From: Asterias amurensis | Lineage: Eukaryota; Echinodermata; Asteroidea; Forcipulatida; Asteriidae | DNA length: 64,000 bases | Direction: 5' to 3' | NCBI RefSeq assembly: GCF_032118995.1 | Contig: NC_092649.1 | Span: 28,517,927-28,581,926 of the forward strand | The notes under the pieces: generated by a model | What the model was told of the DNA's origin: nothing | The model's input: the letters and a program-made list of their open reading frames with translations, nothing else | Databases searched by the model: none | Made by a program: the position numbers and the translations under genes | Part shown: positions 45,934-57,231 of the stretch, piece by piece | Position numbering within the stretch: the stretch's first letter is position 1 | How the letters are laid out: each line of letters begins with the position of its first letter

Positions 45934-48900
45934 CTACATAACATCAATAGCCACTCCAGGGGTCGACGGCCTCCGTGACTTATTTATTTCCGGATCACTC
46001 AGAGTGTCATATTCCTCTGACGAGAACACGCCGAAGGTCTGGTAGCCCATGAAAGACGGTCTTTGTGTCTTCTTCTTCCTGTAACTGAACGACTGTCGGC
46101 TGCCTCTTACGTTGTACATGTTGAGGGCGCTCTTGAATCCACCTCGTATCCAGCCGTAGATGAGGCAGTTGAGGAACCCCTGGAGGTTGGCTATGCAGCC
46201 TTGCAACATGAAGAGAACGATCAGGTTCTCGGTCTTGGCGACTTCGGTGTAGGTGATGATGCCGACAATTGAGGCTGAAATTACAGAGATAGAATTGCGT
46301 AATGTTGACGGTGAAACCATTAGCCTTTATGAGATATGGTTAACACCATACGGATTTGGTTCGGTTGTAGAGACAGAGTAACTCTCAATGCTCAAACCAA
46401 CATGAAAATTGCATATAGGATAAAAACAGACATTTTGTAAAGTGCTCATCGAAACATGGTTGTATTGATATTGGTAAACTAAACATGAAAACGACATAGG
46501 CTTGTCCTATAAAAAATTATGTCAATGTTTTGATTTAACCTGCAGGTACCCAGTATATAACGAATACCAGGCAGTGTTTGTTAGTAAAACTATAACTACT
46601 TAAATTAAACTTGTCCAGATCAGTCTGTGTTTTGATTTAATCATATAACGAAGACCAGGCAGTATTGGTTAACTAAAACGCCATAAATGATTACTTGTCC
46701 TATAGTCAATGTTTTGATCTAACCTGGTAACCAGCAAATAACGAAGACCACGCAGTATAGGATTCCACGGTTGCGAATTCTTTTGGCTGCTTCATATTGC
46801 TTGTGGCTGACAACACCAAAGGATGTTTGGCTCTTCGTAACTGCCTTGTGCGTCAGGAAATAAAACACCTGCAAAATGAAAGGAATGAATTGAAAGAATA
46901 AACACACAAAAACAATACTTAATTATACAACCGGATAGTCTGAACTGATCTGGATCCTGGGGTCGATTTCATCAAGATAGTCCTAACTATATGGACTAGT
47001 CCTAGGACTCTATAGGAGTTATTACACACTTCTATGAAGTCGTCCTATCTCGAGGACTAGTTTTTGATTAACTCGTTTGAAATCCAACTCTGTCACATTC
47101 TAGGTCAGAGTGGCCCGGAATCTGTGTCAAAATAATAAAGAAATTAGTCAAATTGATGCTGAGTTTAAAACCCTCTTTTTTTTTAACCTCTATCGGATCA
47201 TTCTAACCCAGAATCCGGGTCAATGCTGACCTGGAAGTGTTCAGTGAGTATTGTATGCTTTGCACAATATATTTTTCTCAATGAAGTATTTTTCAATGTG
47301 GCTCTTACAGATATCTCTTAAACTTAAAGGCACTGGACACATTGGTAGTGTTCGAGAAAGAACTAATTTTCAACTCAAATATTTGAATTTGATTTCGAGA
47401 CCTCAGACTTTGATTTTGAGGTCCCGAAATCAAGCATCTGGAAGCACACAACTTTGTGTGACAAGGGTGTTTTTTCTTCCATTATCATGGCGCAACCTCG
47501 ACGACCAATTGAGTTCAAATTGTCAAAGGTTTGTTATTTTAGGCATAATGTTGGAATACACCAAGTGAGAAGACTGGTCTTTGACAATTACCAAATGTGT
47601 CCAGTGTCTTAACAAGGCACTGGACACAATGGTAATTGTTAAAGACCAGTCTGCTCACTTGGTGTATTCTAACATATGCCTAAAATAACAAACCTTTGAC
47701 AATTTGAACTCACTTACTTGGAAGAAAATGCACCCTTGTCGCACAAGTTTCATGCTTCCAGCCCCCGATTTCACGAAACTCATCGCAAGTAGCGACGCAT
47801 CGCAGGGTTTTGCGATGCGTCGCAGACCTTTAAGACACGTAGCGGCTGCGACGAGTTCGCAACTTACGACGTGTAACCGGTCGCAACTTGCACTTGCGAC
47901 GCGTCGCAGCGCTTCGTGAAATCGGGGGCAGGTACCTTGATTTCGGTACCTCAGCTGTTTTTGTATACATTAATTCATTGTGGTTTTTTTGTAACCTTTG
48001 GATGGCCCTCACAAATTTACATGTAGAAAATTTGATTAAAAAAATAAGGAAGTTATAAACAGAATGAAGGATTTGTATTCAATACTTACTACTATACCGA
48101 TGCTGCAGAGGAAGAACGTCGTAATGAAAAACGACTTCATTGCCAGTCGGCCTCCTACACCTACATCACTCCTGTCCTGAACAAGGTCATCAAATTGATT
48201 AATTTGTAAATCTCATTAAAGGCACTGGACACTTGGTAATTACTTCAATTAATTGTTAGCATATAAAGTAACTTGGTAACAAGCAAAGATAGAGCTGTTG
48301 ATAGATTATATAAAACATTGTGAGAAACAGCTCCCTCTGAAATAATGTAGTTCTTGAGAAAGAAGTAATTATTGATCACTGAAATATTATTTGAATTGTA
48401 TTCGATACCTGAATTTGAGACCTCAACTGAGGACTCAAATTCAAGCATCTGGAAGCACAACATATTTTGTGGGTTTTTTGTCTTCCCATTTTTCTCTTGC
48501 AACTTCGATGACCAATTGAGTTCAAATTTTCACAGGTTTGTTATTTTGTGAATATGTTGAGATACACCAAGTGAGAATACTGGTCTTTGTCATTAATCAA
48601 AGGTGTCCAGTGTCTTTAAGGGTTTCAGTTTGAGAATCCATACGGAAACAGCATTGAAAAATTTTCATAAGAAAACATGGAGGTAGAGGTAGAGCTGCAG
48701 GTTGTCAACCTAGCGTTGAGACTGCAGTAAGTTTGACTCGCAAATAAATAGCAAATTTACTTTGGTAACGTGTAGAGCTAACATCATTCATTCAACTACT
48801 TTATTTGCTGATAAACACGTCCTAACCCTTATACAAACCCACTGTTTAACATCAATTTTGAAAAATAAACAATCTTCGTTTTTCTGTGTACTGTTACAGT

Positions 48901-51900
48901 TAGGATGACATCATTGATGTTAGTGATGGAACGCTATTTGCCTTTGTTTTCAAATCAAACCTTTAATTCATGACGTTAAGAACTACGTCATCCACCACAC
49001 TTCATATAGAATTATTCAAACGGCTGTATGTTGTCTGCAATCTAAAGCCACTGGACAAATTTGGTAATAATTGTCAAAGACAAGACTTGGTGTATCCATG
49101 GAGGAAGAAGGTGTATCTTAGCATATGCATAAAATAACAACCCTGTGAAGTTTGGAACTCAATTGGTTGTCGAAGTTGCGAGAGAGAACAAAACACCCTT
49201 GTTGCACAAGTTGTGTGCCTTCAGGTGCTTGAATTGGAGACCTCAGCTGAGGTCTCGAATTCAATTCAAATATTTTAGTGAACAATTACTTCTTTCAAAA
49301 AAAAAAAACTACGTTACTTCAGAGGGAGCCGTCCCTTACAATGTTTTATACCATCAAAAGCTCTCCTAGCTCGTTACCAAGAAAGTTTTTATAGTACCAA
49401 TTATTTTGAGCAATCAATAGTGCCCAGTGCCTTTAACATGTAGGACGTATACATTTTTAAGTTATATACAACGACCATCGTAGAAGCGAGATTTTGATCC
49501 ATATATTTTGCTCTTGAATTTAACTTGTCGTTAAAATTAACACTTACTAGACAGGGGTCATTTTTACGATGGAAAATCACAAGACATCTGCAAATAAAAT
49601 AAAAGGAGAACAAATTATCGAAACCAAGAAGTGTTAGCTCATTCCAGAGTCAGAATTGACCCAGATTCAAGTCCCAGGGGACCTGACCAATTTCCGGGTA
49701 AGGTTGAGCCGGGAAAGGTGTATCGAGGTTTTTATTCGGATTCAGCGTCACTTTTGACATACTGACCCGGTGAAGGTCAGACACAATGGAACCCAGATAC
49801 GGGTCAATTTTGACCCGGAAGGAGTGTAGAGCAAAACTCCAACGAGAAGAACAAAAAAAAATTGCGTCCATGCATTTACTCACATAAACTAATACACGAA
49901 ACAATTTGGATGTTGAATTAGGAATGATATGATAATTCAATCAGGGTCAATCTTGCTGCCTTTTTCATTCTACGGCACGGGATCTGGCTAAACATTACTA
50001 CTGAACGTTCACTTTAAGATGCATGGACATTTTCGAAACCTCGATTTGAACCGTTCAGGCTTTAGTCACATCACATCACCCAGACACATATTAAATCCTT
50101 TTGCATTCCTGACAAAAAAAATCAAAAGTTCCAGAGTCTCAGCCTTAATGCTAAGCTTCTGTAAACCTTCAGTCTCCCCTGATAAATATGAAGTATAATT
50201 AACATGACTTACTCATAGTTATATCTCGTACATAAGGGTTTTAAAACCTGTACTGGCATCTGCTGTGTAGCATGGTATATGCCGACTGATAACATAGGCA
50301 TTGTCCAGGCTATTGTATACGCTACGGGTAGGTACCAAGGTGTGCAGCTATATGTTGGCTGGGTAAAACAATAGAAACAAATCATGGCTGTGTTTAGAAG
50401 TGGCTTTTACTTACGGTTTCAGCTCGATTTGTCTATGGCTTAAAGTCGCTGTCAACAGCCACAGACGGACAGTAAAGTCAGACTATGGCTAGACTTGTTA
50501 TAGAACAAGCCCTAAATAGCATTTGACAAAGTCTTAAAGTCTTATCATAAGATGACAGTTCATTTTTGTACAAATGGAACAAGTTGCAACATTGGGCTCT
50601 TGGTGGTGTGCTTTTCATTTAGACAATGGTCGTTTTCTTTAATGCCTCAGACCTTTTATTTGTGGGTCTTCTTCCTTTACGAAATTGTATAAGAAAAGAA
50701 GCAAATCACCGTTTCTCAACCCATCACACGCACTCTCAACCCCCCCCCCCCCCAAACCCCTGTCCACGGCTTGGGCTGACGTGTATGTAAATCACCAACA
50801 ACGAAAATATAACTTTGTCATCAAACTCCTGGAACGGTTTCCAAATCTTAACAATCATACTTAATACCTCTTTGCTGTAGTGTGGTGACACCAGCTGCGC
50901 CAGCTGTTCCTTTGTTCTTCTGTATGCCTCAAAGGAGTAAATTAACGTTAGAAGGAAAGTACTCAGGTAAAACCCCTGCAGGAAGAAAATAAAAGAGCAC
51001 TTTGCGATGGATACCAGTGAAACAAACTATGCGTTTTGTCCACCACAGTTTGACCCTGGAATTCAACGGAGACAAATAGACAATAAACAAGCAAAAACAA
51101 AGTGTAACTGTTTATGTAAATCTCATCTATTTCTAAAACAAATAATTGATAATCTTGTCTGGACTCCCACCCAACCCCTAGACATGATAAGGATTTTAAA
51201 ACTGTGCATGAAGATTACCAGTAACACTGAACATGATTAAGATATGAAATTTTGCATGGTGGAGAAGAAACCTGGTAAGGAACACATGACCCTCTCTTTG
51301 TGGTGGTTCTGGGGAAAAGTGGTGGGGAAAAACTTGACGTTTCGATTATATTACATGGATAGTCTTCAGGAGATGGAGATTAAATGGACTGTTTGTTGTT
51401 TGTAACTTGGAAAGGGGATCATGTACTTCACTAGCTTCATTTTCGTACGAGCGTATAGGTGTCGGATTATTTGTGTTTCCAGCCTCGTTTTTCATGGCAT
51501 TGGTTTGTTTTTAAGCAAACATATGGCTGGGCTGTTGAGCTCTTTATACTGGATGATGCGGTCTATGACGGTCTATGACGGTCTATGACGGTCTTACCCA
51601 TGCCAGACTTGCGGTCCATGCGCAAGCCGGGGATTGGTCCGTCCGGTCTGAGTCTGGATCCTTTCCAAAGAATATGAGACTTAAGATGACAGAAATAGAG
51701 GCAAGGAGGTCGGCCAAGGAGAGATGAAACAACGGGTACACCTAGGGAGATAGTTTGGAAGAGGGACACTTGTACTCAAAGAGACAATAAACAGGAGGAG
51801 AAACTTCGTTAGCTGTAGAACGGCTGTCCTTTTTTCATTATCTCGCATGCTTTCACAGATTTATCAACCACACTTTATGGCTTGTAGTTAGTCAACAGTT

Positions 51901-53979
51901 CTGTTCTGGTTTTCATTTATCTATGTGAAATAATTAAGTCTAATTTTGTTGGCCATTTGGTGAATGTTTTAACCCTATAGACCTAAACACATAACTGTAA
52001 ACCTAAAGAACAAAAGAAGTCCATATAGGGACTTGAAACACTATCTGACTTAACACGTCACGCAGTGCCTTTTAGTGAATAATGTTTATTAAAATTATAC
52101 AACACAAAGAATAACATTTGACTTACCTCAGGGTTTAGAATTTTCCTTTTAAGTATGACAGCAGCAATTATAGACCCAGAGCCAACAACACTGTATGGGG
52201 ACAATGTGGGATCTTAATGTTAACTATCTTGTCAAGTTACAAATACTGTGCTCATATTAACGTTAGTGAAATATTAAGGAACCAAGGTTTGGATAGCAAA
52301 GGTTAAGTAGGTATCATTTTTCTGATTATGTGTTCTTGACTCCCGGGTAAGAGTTGACCCAGATCCTGCGTCACAAGGGACCTGGGGTGGGATTCACAAA
52401 GAAAAGACTCTCATCTCGACTCGAACTAGGGCGAGTTACCTGTCCTAACTTAGGACTAGCCTTCACTTTTAAAATCTCTCAGTCCCAAGTTATTTAGTCC
52501 TTACTCTTTGTGAAATCATGGAGTTGAAATCCACCCATGACCCATTTTGGGGTCAGAATGACCCAGAAGGTCAGTGGCATGGGATTTTAGCACGGAATCC
52601 GTGTCAGCACGGCCGATTTCTTGGTAATTTTGACTCACAGGGCGAATCGGAATGGGAGTCGTGTGTATAGATTGTTAACTAAGCTCACTTTTGGTCTACC
52701 CATCATTAAACATATAAAAGAAAAAGTACATCACCAGTAAACACGCAAGAAAACAGAACAACATTACTCCTCGATTGTTTTGTTCGAGCTGTGTTCGTAG
52801 AAATGCTCCCGTTCTTACCTGAGGCTTGACGATGTTAGTTCAGCGATGCGAATGTGTTCTTGCTGTAAATGTAAAAAAAAAAAAAAATCCGTCAATACGT
52901 CAACCCAATTGAGTTTTGTTTTGGTTTCTTTAACCTGCATTCAGTGCCTGCCCACATGTATTACTATGTCATCTCAAGAGGGAACTGTCTGCTACGTTAA
53001 TCCCGTTTTCTGCTTTTCTACTCAAAGAAGCTAAGAACAAAACAATTTTGCTAACCAGGAATAGAATTACCACCCAAAATATATTGTACTTCGAGATGTT
53101 AAATTAGTTTCACACATTACACCGATATGGGTATGAAGCACTGTAGACTCAGTACTTTCTTGAGTACTTGAAACCAAATAGTTTGCCTACTTAAAGGCTG
53201 ATGTCTACTTGTCTTGTCCAGATATAAATTGGTAAGCCATTTTATCCAGAACTTTTAAAGTTATACAGCAATCTGGTTGTAGCGACCCTGAATATGATAA
53301 TCCCTTTAACGTTTTATTGACAGTTTACTGATTATTACAGTGTTTACAAACTATTGTATTACTGTCTGTAAACTATATTCTAAATCATAAAATGTGTTGT
53401 GTATAACCTGGTTACCAGGTTGTTTAATCATCTATATGTAAATGCACACCCGCAATAAGTTAGATTTATTCGTCCTTTGGAAGTTCAAACCCCAAGTTGA
53501 TCATCAGTTGGTCATGTCATCAGTACTGATTATGAATTTCATATACGAGAAACATTTTTCCGGTAACATATTTTCCTCTGAAATGAAGTCATACTTGAAT
53601 CATACTCATGGTCTGACGCTCGGACACCATGCAGGGTTGGATTTCACAACGAGTGAAGACTGGTCCGATCTCGAGAAAGGACGACTTACTTTTCCTAACT
53701 TAGGACCAGTCCTAAGTAAGGAATAGTCCTAAGTTAGGAATAGTCGTAGTTAGGGCTTTTGTGAAATTGACCCGATCAGGATAGTTCTTCTCGAAGACTA
53801 GACAACACAACACACGTGGTTTTAAGCCTGCGTCACTTTTATCTTGCCACTCATAAGAGCAGACGGCAATACGTCATGAAGACGTCATGGTTATTTAAAA
53901 CATTATGATATTAAATAGTTCATACCTGATCCAATGGAAGCACTGAATACTGCGGGTTCGCTGAGGTAAAGTTCCCCAT
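45934..53979 (-). CDS. TMEM116: TMEM116-like seven-transmembrane receptor, 10 exons, complete
   Basis: Exons 53926-53979, 52819-52862, 52127-52190, 51598-51741, 50868-50975, 50213-50358, 49548-49587, 48090-48176, 46724-46868 and 45934-46274 join in consistent phase to 390 aa. The N-terminus has a glycosylation site at N3 (NFT). TM1 has VVGSGSIIAAV, the first loop KRKILNPE, and TM2 VYPLFHLSLADLL. TM6 ends in FVICWLP and TM7 carries LQGFLNCLIYGW. NPEVYPLFHLSLADL and LQG..NC..YGW match my memory of vertebrate TMEM116, an orphan receptor-like membrane protein. GPR157 is a more distant relative with a similar TM2. DRY and NPxxY motifs are absent. Many short exons, one of 40 nt, set it apart from the two-exon receptors nearby. 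The start is the only ATG in frame in the first exon. Function is unknown; a sensory or orphan receptor role is only inference. Confidence 0.85.
46959..47090. repeat. MITE family B, diverged copy in a TMEM116-like gene intron
   Basis: ggggtcgatttcatcaagatag to gtttgaaatccaac. Arms are eroded but the gtcctaact motifs remain. Confidence 0.7.
47324..47612. repeat. MITE family A, internally shortened copy
   Basis: ttaaaggcactggacac to gtgtccagtgtcttaa; about 290 bp. It lacks part of the left body. A second copy starts at its right edge in the opposite direction. Confidence 0.85.
47613..47960. repeat. MITE family A partial copy carrying another MITE
   Basis: caaggcactggacacaatgg begins it, the element at 47761-47929 breaks it at tgcttcca, and a short remnant (accttgatttcggtacctca) follows. 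The far end is missing. Confidence 0.7.
47761..47929. repeat. Palindromic MITE family H (gcccccgatttcacgaa ends)
   Basis: gcccccgatttcacgaaact and cttcgtgaaatcgggggc are inverse ends. The body is rich in cgacgcgtcgca-type motifs and very CpG-rich. Confidence 0.88.
48216..48619. repeat. MITE family A, full copy
   Basis: ttaaaggcactggacac to gtgtccagtgtctttaa in a TMEM116-like gene intron, 40 bp upstream (on the minus strand) of the 48090-48176 exon. Confidence 0.9.
49042..49436. repeat. MITE family A, full copy with eroded left TTAA
   Basis: ctaaagccactggacaaat to gtgcccagtgcctttaa, inside a TMEM116-like gene intron. Confidence 0.87.
51556..51595. repeat. Short tandem repeat, 10-bp unit tctatgacgg, three full units
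   Basis: Three exact units run up to the splice donor of the 51598-51741 exon; the donor itself falls in a partial fourth unit. Confidence 0.85.
52384..52536. repeat. MITE family B, diverged copy
   Basis: ggggtgggattcacaaagaa to gttgaaatccaccc, with one arm broken up. Lies in a TMEM116-like gene intron. Confidence 0.75.
53634..53773. repeat. MITE family B copy
   Basis: gggttggatttcacaacgag to ttttgtgaaattgaccc with cctaacttaggac motifs inside, in the first TMEM116-like gene intron. Confidence 0.8.
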
Positions 53980-54389
53980 TCTCACCCACTGTGTAGCTTC
54001 ACCCAACCACGCCTTAACCTAAATCCACACTGAACACTTCATTCTAAAATAAGGACATCAAAATGTATCCGAGACTCTTCCTAAAGCAATATTGAGACGG
54101 TTGATTTTGAGCTTCATATGAAGTGAATTTCCAAGGAAATATTGCTGAACTCCATACATGAGATATGTATTTTTGGTGCAAGCGTCTAGCCACGCGGTAT
54201 ACTTGTTGTATCCATGCATAAGGGTCAGGGATTACTCGGTATTATATAAAAAAATAAATTACGGTTGGAAGATTACTTTGGTGTCGAGGGTTAATGCGAG
54301 TGAACTTTGGTCAAAAATGCAAGATAACATGTTCAGCTGATAAAAAAGCGTCGATACCCAGTGGCCTTGTTCATTATCAAACTACTGGT
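53980..54389. promoter_or_regulatory. 5' flank of the TMEM116-like gene
   Basis: Directly upstream of the gene's ATG. Expected promoter and 5' untranslated region. No core motif is clear, and unlike the Kelch gene there is no CpG-rich block. Confidence 0.3.
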
Positions 54390-54753
54390 TTAAAGACAGT
54401 GTACGCTATTGGTAACTGTCAAAGAGCAGTTTTCTGCATAAAATAACAAACCTGTGAAAATTTGAGCTCGATCGGTGGTCGGAGTTGCGAGATAACTATG
54501 AAAGAAAAAACACCCCTGTCACACGAAGTTGTGTGCTTTCAGATGCTTGATTTCGAGACCTTAAGTTCTAAACTTGAGGTCTCGAAATCAAATTCGTGGA
54601 AAATAAATTCTTTCTCCAAAACTAGGTCGTTTCAGGGGGAGCTGTTTCTCACAATTTTTTATACTATCAACCTCTCCCCATTACTCGTTTCCAAGTAAGG
54701 TTTTATGCCAATAGTTGTTTTGAGTAATTACCAACAGTGTCCACTGCCTTTAA
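54390..54753. repeat. MITE family A, full copy
   Basis: ttaaagacagtgtacgc to gtgtccactgcctttaa, TTAA at both ends. Confidence 0.88.
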
Positions 54754-56727
54754 ATACATCAGCTGGAACACGTATAGCACTTGACTGCAAATAGATAGAC
54801 CAACATTACATGATACAGTAGTGTTTGTTTTCGAGTAACTGCAGACAATCATATTATGCTTTCAAGTTTATCCGTCAGAGCGCTCTTAGGAGACTTGATC
54901 AAATCTAATTAACATTTCTGTCCGGTCAGTAATCATTAATCAAAAAAGTGTAGGCCTGTTTTGTTTAGTTATCTTTAATAACAATAATGACATTTTACAG
55001 TGACATAATCTTATAAGCTACTACAATCTTGAAAGACTAAAGCATTTTGATATAGAAATAATTATACACTTACATTTTATTCACAATAACTCTGGTAAAG
55101 CTTTGCTTGTTACCTTTAAACACGGGTGATTATAACTCTTAACAGAGATTTAACTGTGTATAGTTACTGAGTGGCTTACTTAGTAACAACTGAGTAAAGT
55201 TAGTAACAGGTGGTAGTTATTACTTAGTAACAAAAACTGAGTAAATTCTGGGTAACAGCTGAGTAGTTACTGAGTACTGTAATCATTCCGGAAATTTACA
55301 ACAATATACAATTATAGTATAACTTAGTTTGAAATTGGACATTGAACATTCACAATGAATATACTGCGAATGTACTTTTTTTTACGTTGGACCTTCACAT
55401 TATAGTGTTTTGACAGTTATCTACTTTGCTATTTCGTTATTAGGCAAAGAGATTTGTAAAGCGAATGTAAATGTCGATGTAAAAACGACGTTGTCCAAAG
55501 TCCAGTAACGAATGACATTCGCTGTGCAAACTCATGTGATTGGCCTATGTCAAATATCAAACTAAACCTACTCACATCAATGAACAATAATATTAACTTC
55601 CATGTACTTTGAAGATTATTATCGCGACTGAAAATCGACCACACAATGTTTTTTTAGAAGACAGTATTATCATAGCTGACAAATTTATTTATATATTTGT
55701 TTTTCTTTCTTTTATACAAAATATATGTCTAGGAAGAGTTCTTCCATCAAATTATGCAAAGACACGAAACTCGTACATAACAAGATTTGTTTGGTATCTT
55801 AACATTAACATTATTACAAGGCCCCTAAGTGTTGTTAAAAAATCTGAATAATGAAATTACTTCTGAAGTACAGTTTACAATATTTATAAAATGTGGAAAA
55901 ACAATAATTTGAAAACTCAAATTAAACCTATACCTTAACTAAAAGTTATACAGCTCACACGGTTGGCAATACAATACAAATTGTTTACATTTTGGTGAGT
56001 TTGCTTTGATGTAATGTTTTGTTTTGGTGAAGAAAAGAACAAACAAATGCTTTGGTATTCAGCCTTTGTCCTTACTTCAGCAAAAGTAGTTAGTATCTTA
56101 TAGAACTATAAAACGAAGATTTATACCGTAACTATAAGATTTATAGGAGAAACTATGTTCTTAAATACTAAAGTAGTTAGTATCTTATAGAACTATAAAA
56201 CGAAGATTTATACCGTAACTTTACGATTTATAGGAGAAACTATGTTCTTAAATACCGATACAGTTTTATCTAGTTCTCATTCCAACATTAAAAAGTAAGA
56301 GAACCGACTGCATCCAGAAAAACCTGAAGAATGGAAGCTTATACCAACAAATATTTCTTCAAGTAGTATAAAAAAGTTCCCTTTTTTACTTCTAGTCGTA
56401 TTTAAAGTATTTTCAGTCCTTCAAAAAACGCACAACATTTTCAAGTTGCAACACGGTGCTTCTCCACGTGTATTAGTTAAACTAAATTAACATGACTGGT
56501 ACACTGCTTTTGTTTTGATTAGCACAAAAAAAATGTTTACAAAAAAATTTTTGCTTAAGCAGCCCTATGAAATTGGGCCCTGCTTGTTTGCTACACAACC
56601 CCGCCCCTCCCCCGGTATGTTTTTAGCATGCGCTGATAAGCTTTTTCCATTATGTTGAGAGGGTTTGTATTGCTTGTTTTATGATTTTGTTTTATCGTGT
56701 GTTGTTTGCATGTCTAGGTAACGCCTA
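54754..56727. other. Gene-free stretch between the TMEM116-like and CLCA genes
   Basis: No gene. Holds loosely repeated gttactgagta / ttagtaacaa motifs at 55140-55280, the 88-bp duplication at 56083-56258 and a family E scrap (cagccctatgaaattgggcc) at 56559. Confidence 0.45.
56083..56258. repeat. 88-bp direct tandem duplication, two copies
   Basis: The unit starting aagtagttagtatcttatag occurs at 56083-56170 and 56171-56258 with a few mismatches (ataagattt versus ttacgattt). Confidence 0.95.
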
Positions 56728-56948
56728 GGGGCCAATTTCATAGAGCTGATTAAGCAACAAATTTGCTTAAGCACGAAAATAGCTCGCTTATTTTACACAT
56801 GTTACTGGCCAAAATTGACTAGTATTTAGCTGTTGTTTACTTAGCATAACAATTGAGTGGAGTCTTGGCCGGTAATCTGATTTTACTAAGCAATTAATTT
56901 TTTGCTTAAGCAAAATTTTGTGCTTAAGCAGCTCTATGAAATTGGGCC
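56728..56948. repeat. Palindromic MITE family E, full copy
   Basis: ggggccaatttcatagagct to agctctatgaaattgggcc, with a cttaagcacgaaaatagc body as at 15370-15606. Confidence 0.88.
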
Positions 56949-57231
56949 TAGGTCATATTGAGCTTACTGGTTTTATAATTTGGTTTAATCTACCAGTGAC
57001 AAACGATGTATCGAACTGATACCAAACGTTCTGGCACGGTTTTGTTCTGCCCCTTCTTAACCAAGTCATTGACACTTGTTGATTATTAACACTGATTATT
57101 GACGTGTGCGCAGATAATGACGAGCTGACCAGTGTGTATGATTTGGTTAAGCCAAAGGAGTTATTGAAATATCATAGCGTTTGCTGACAGTGTCTCTTCT
57201 TGCAGGGCTTTAAACCGAAAGGTTTATCAGC

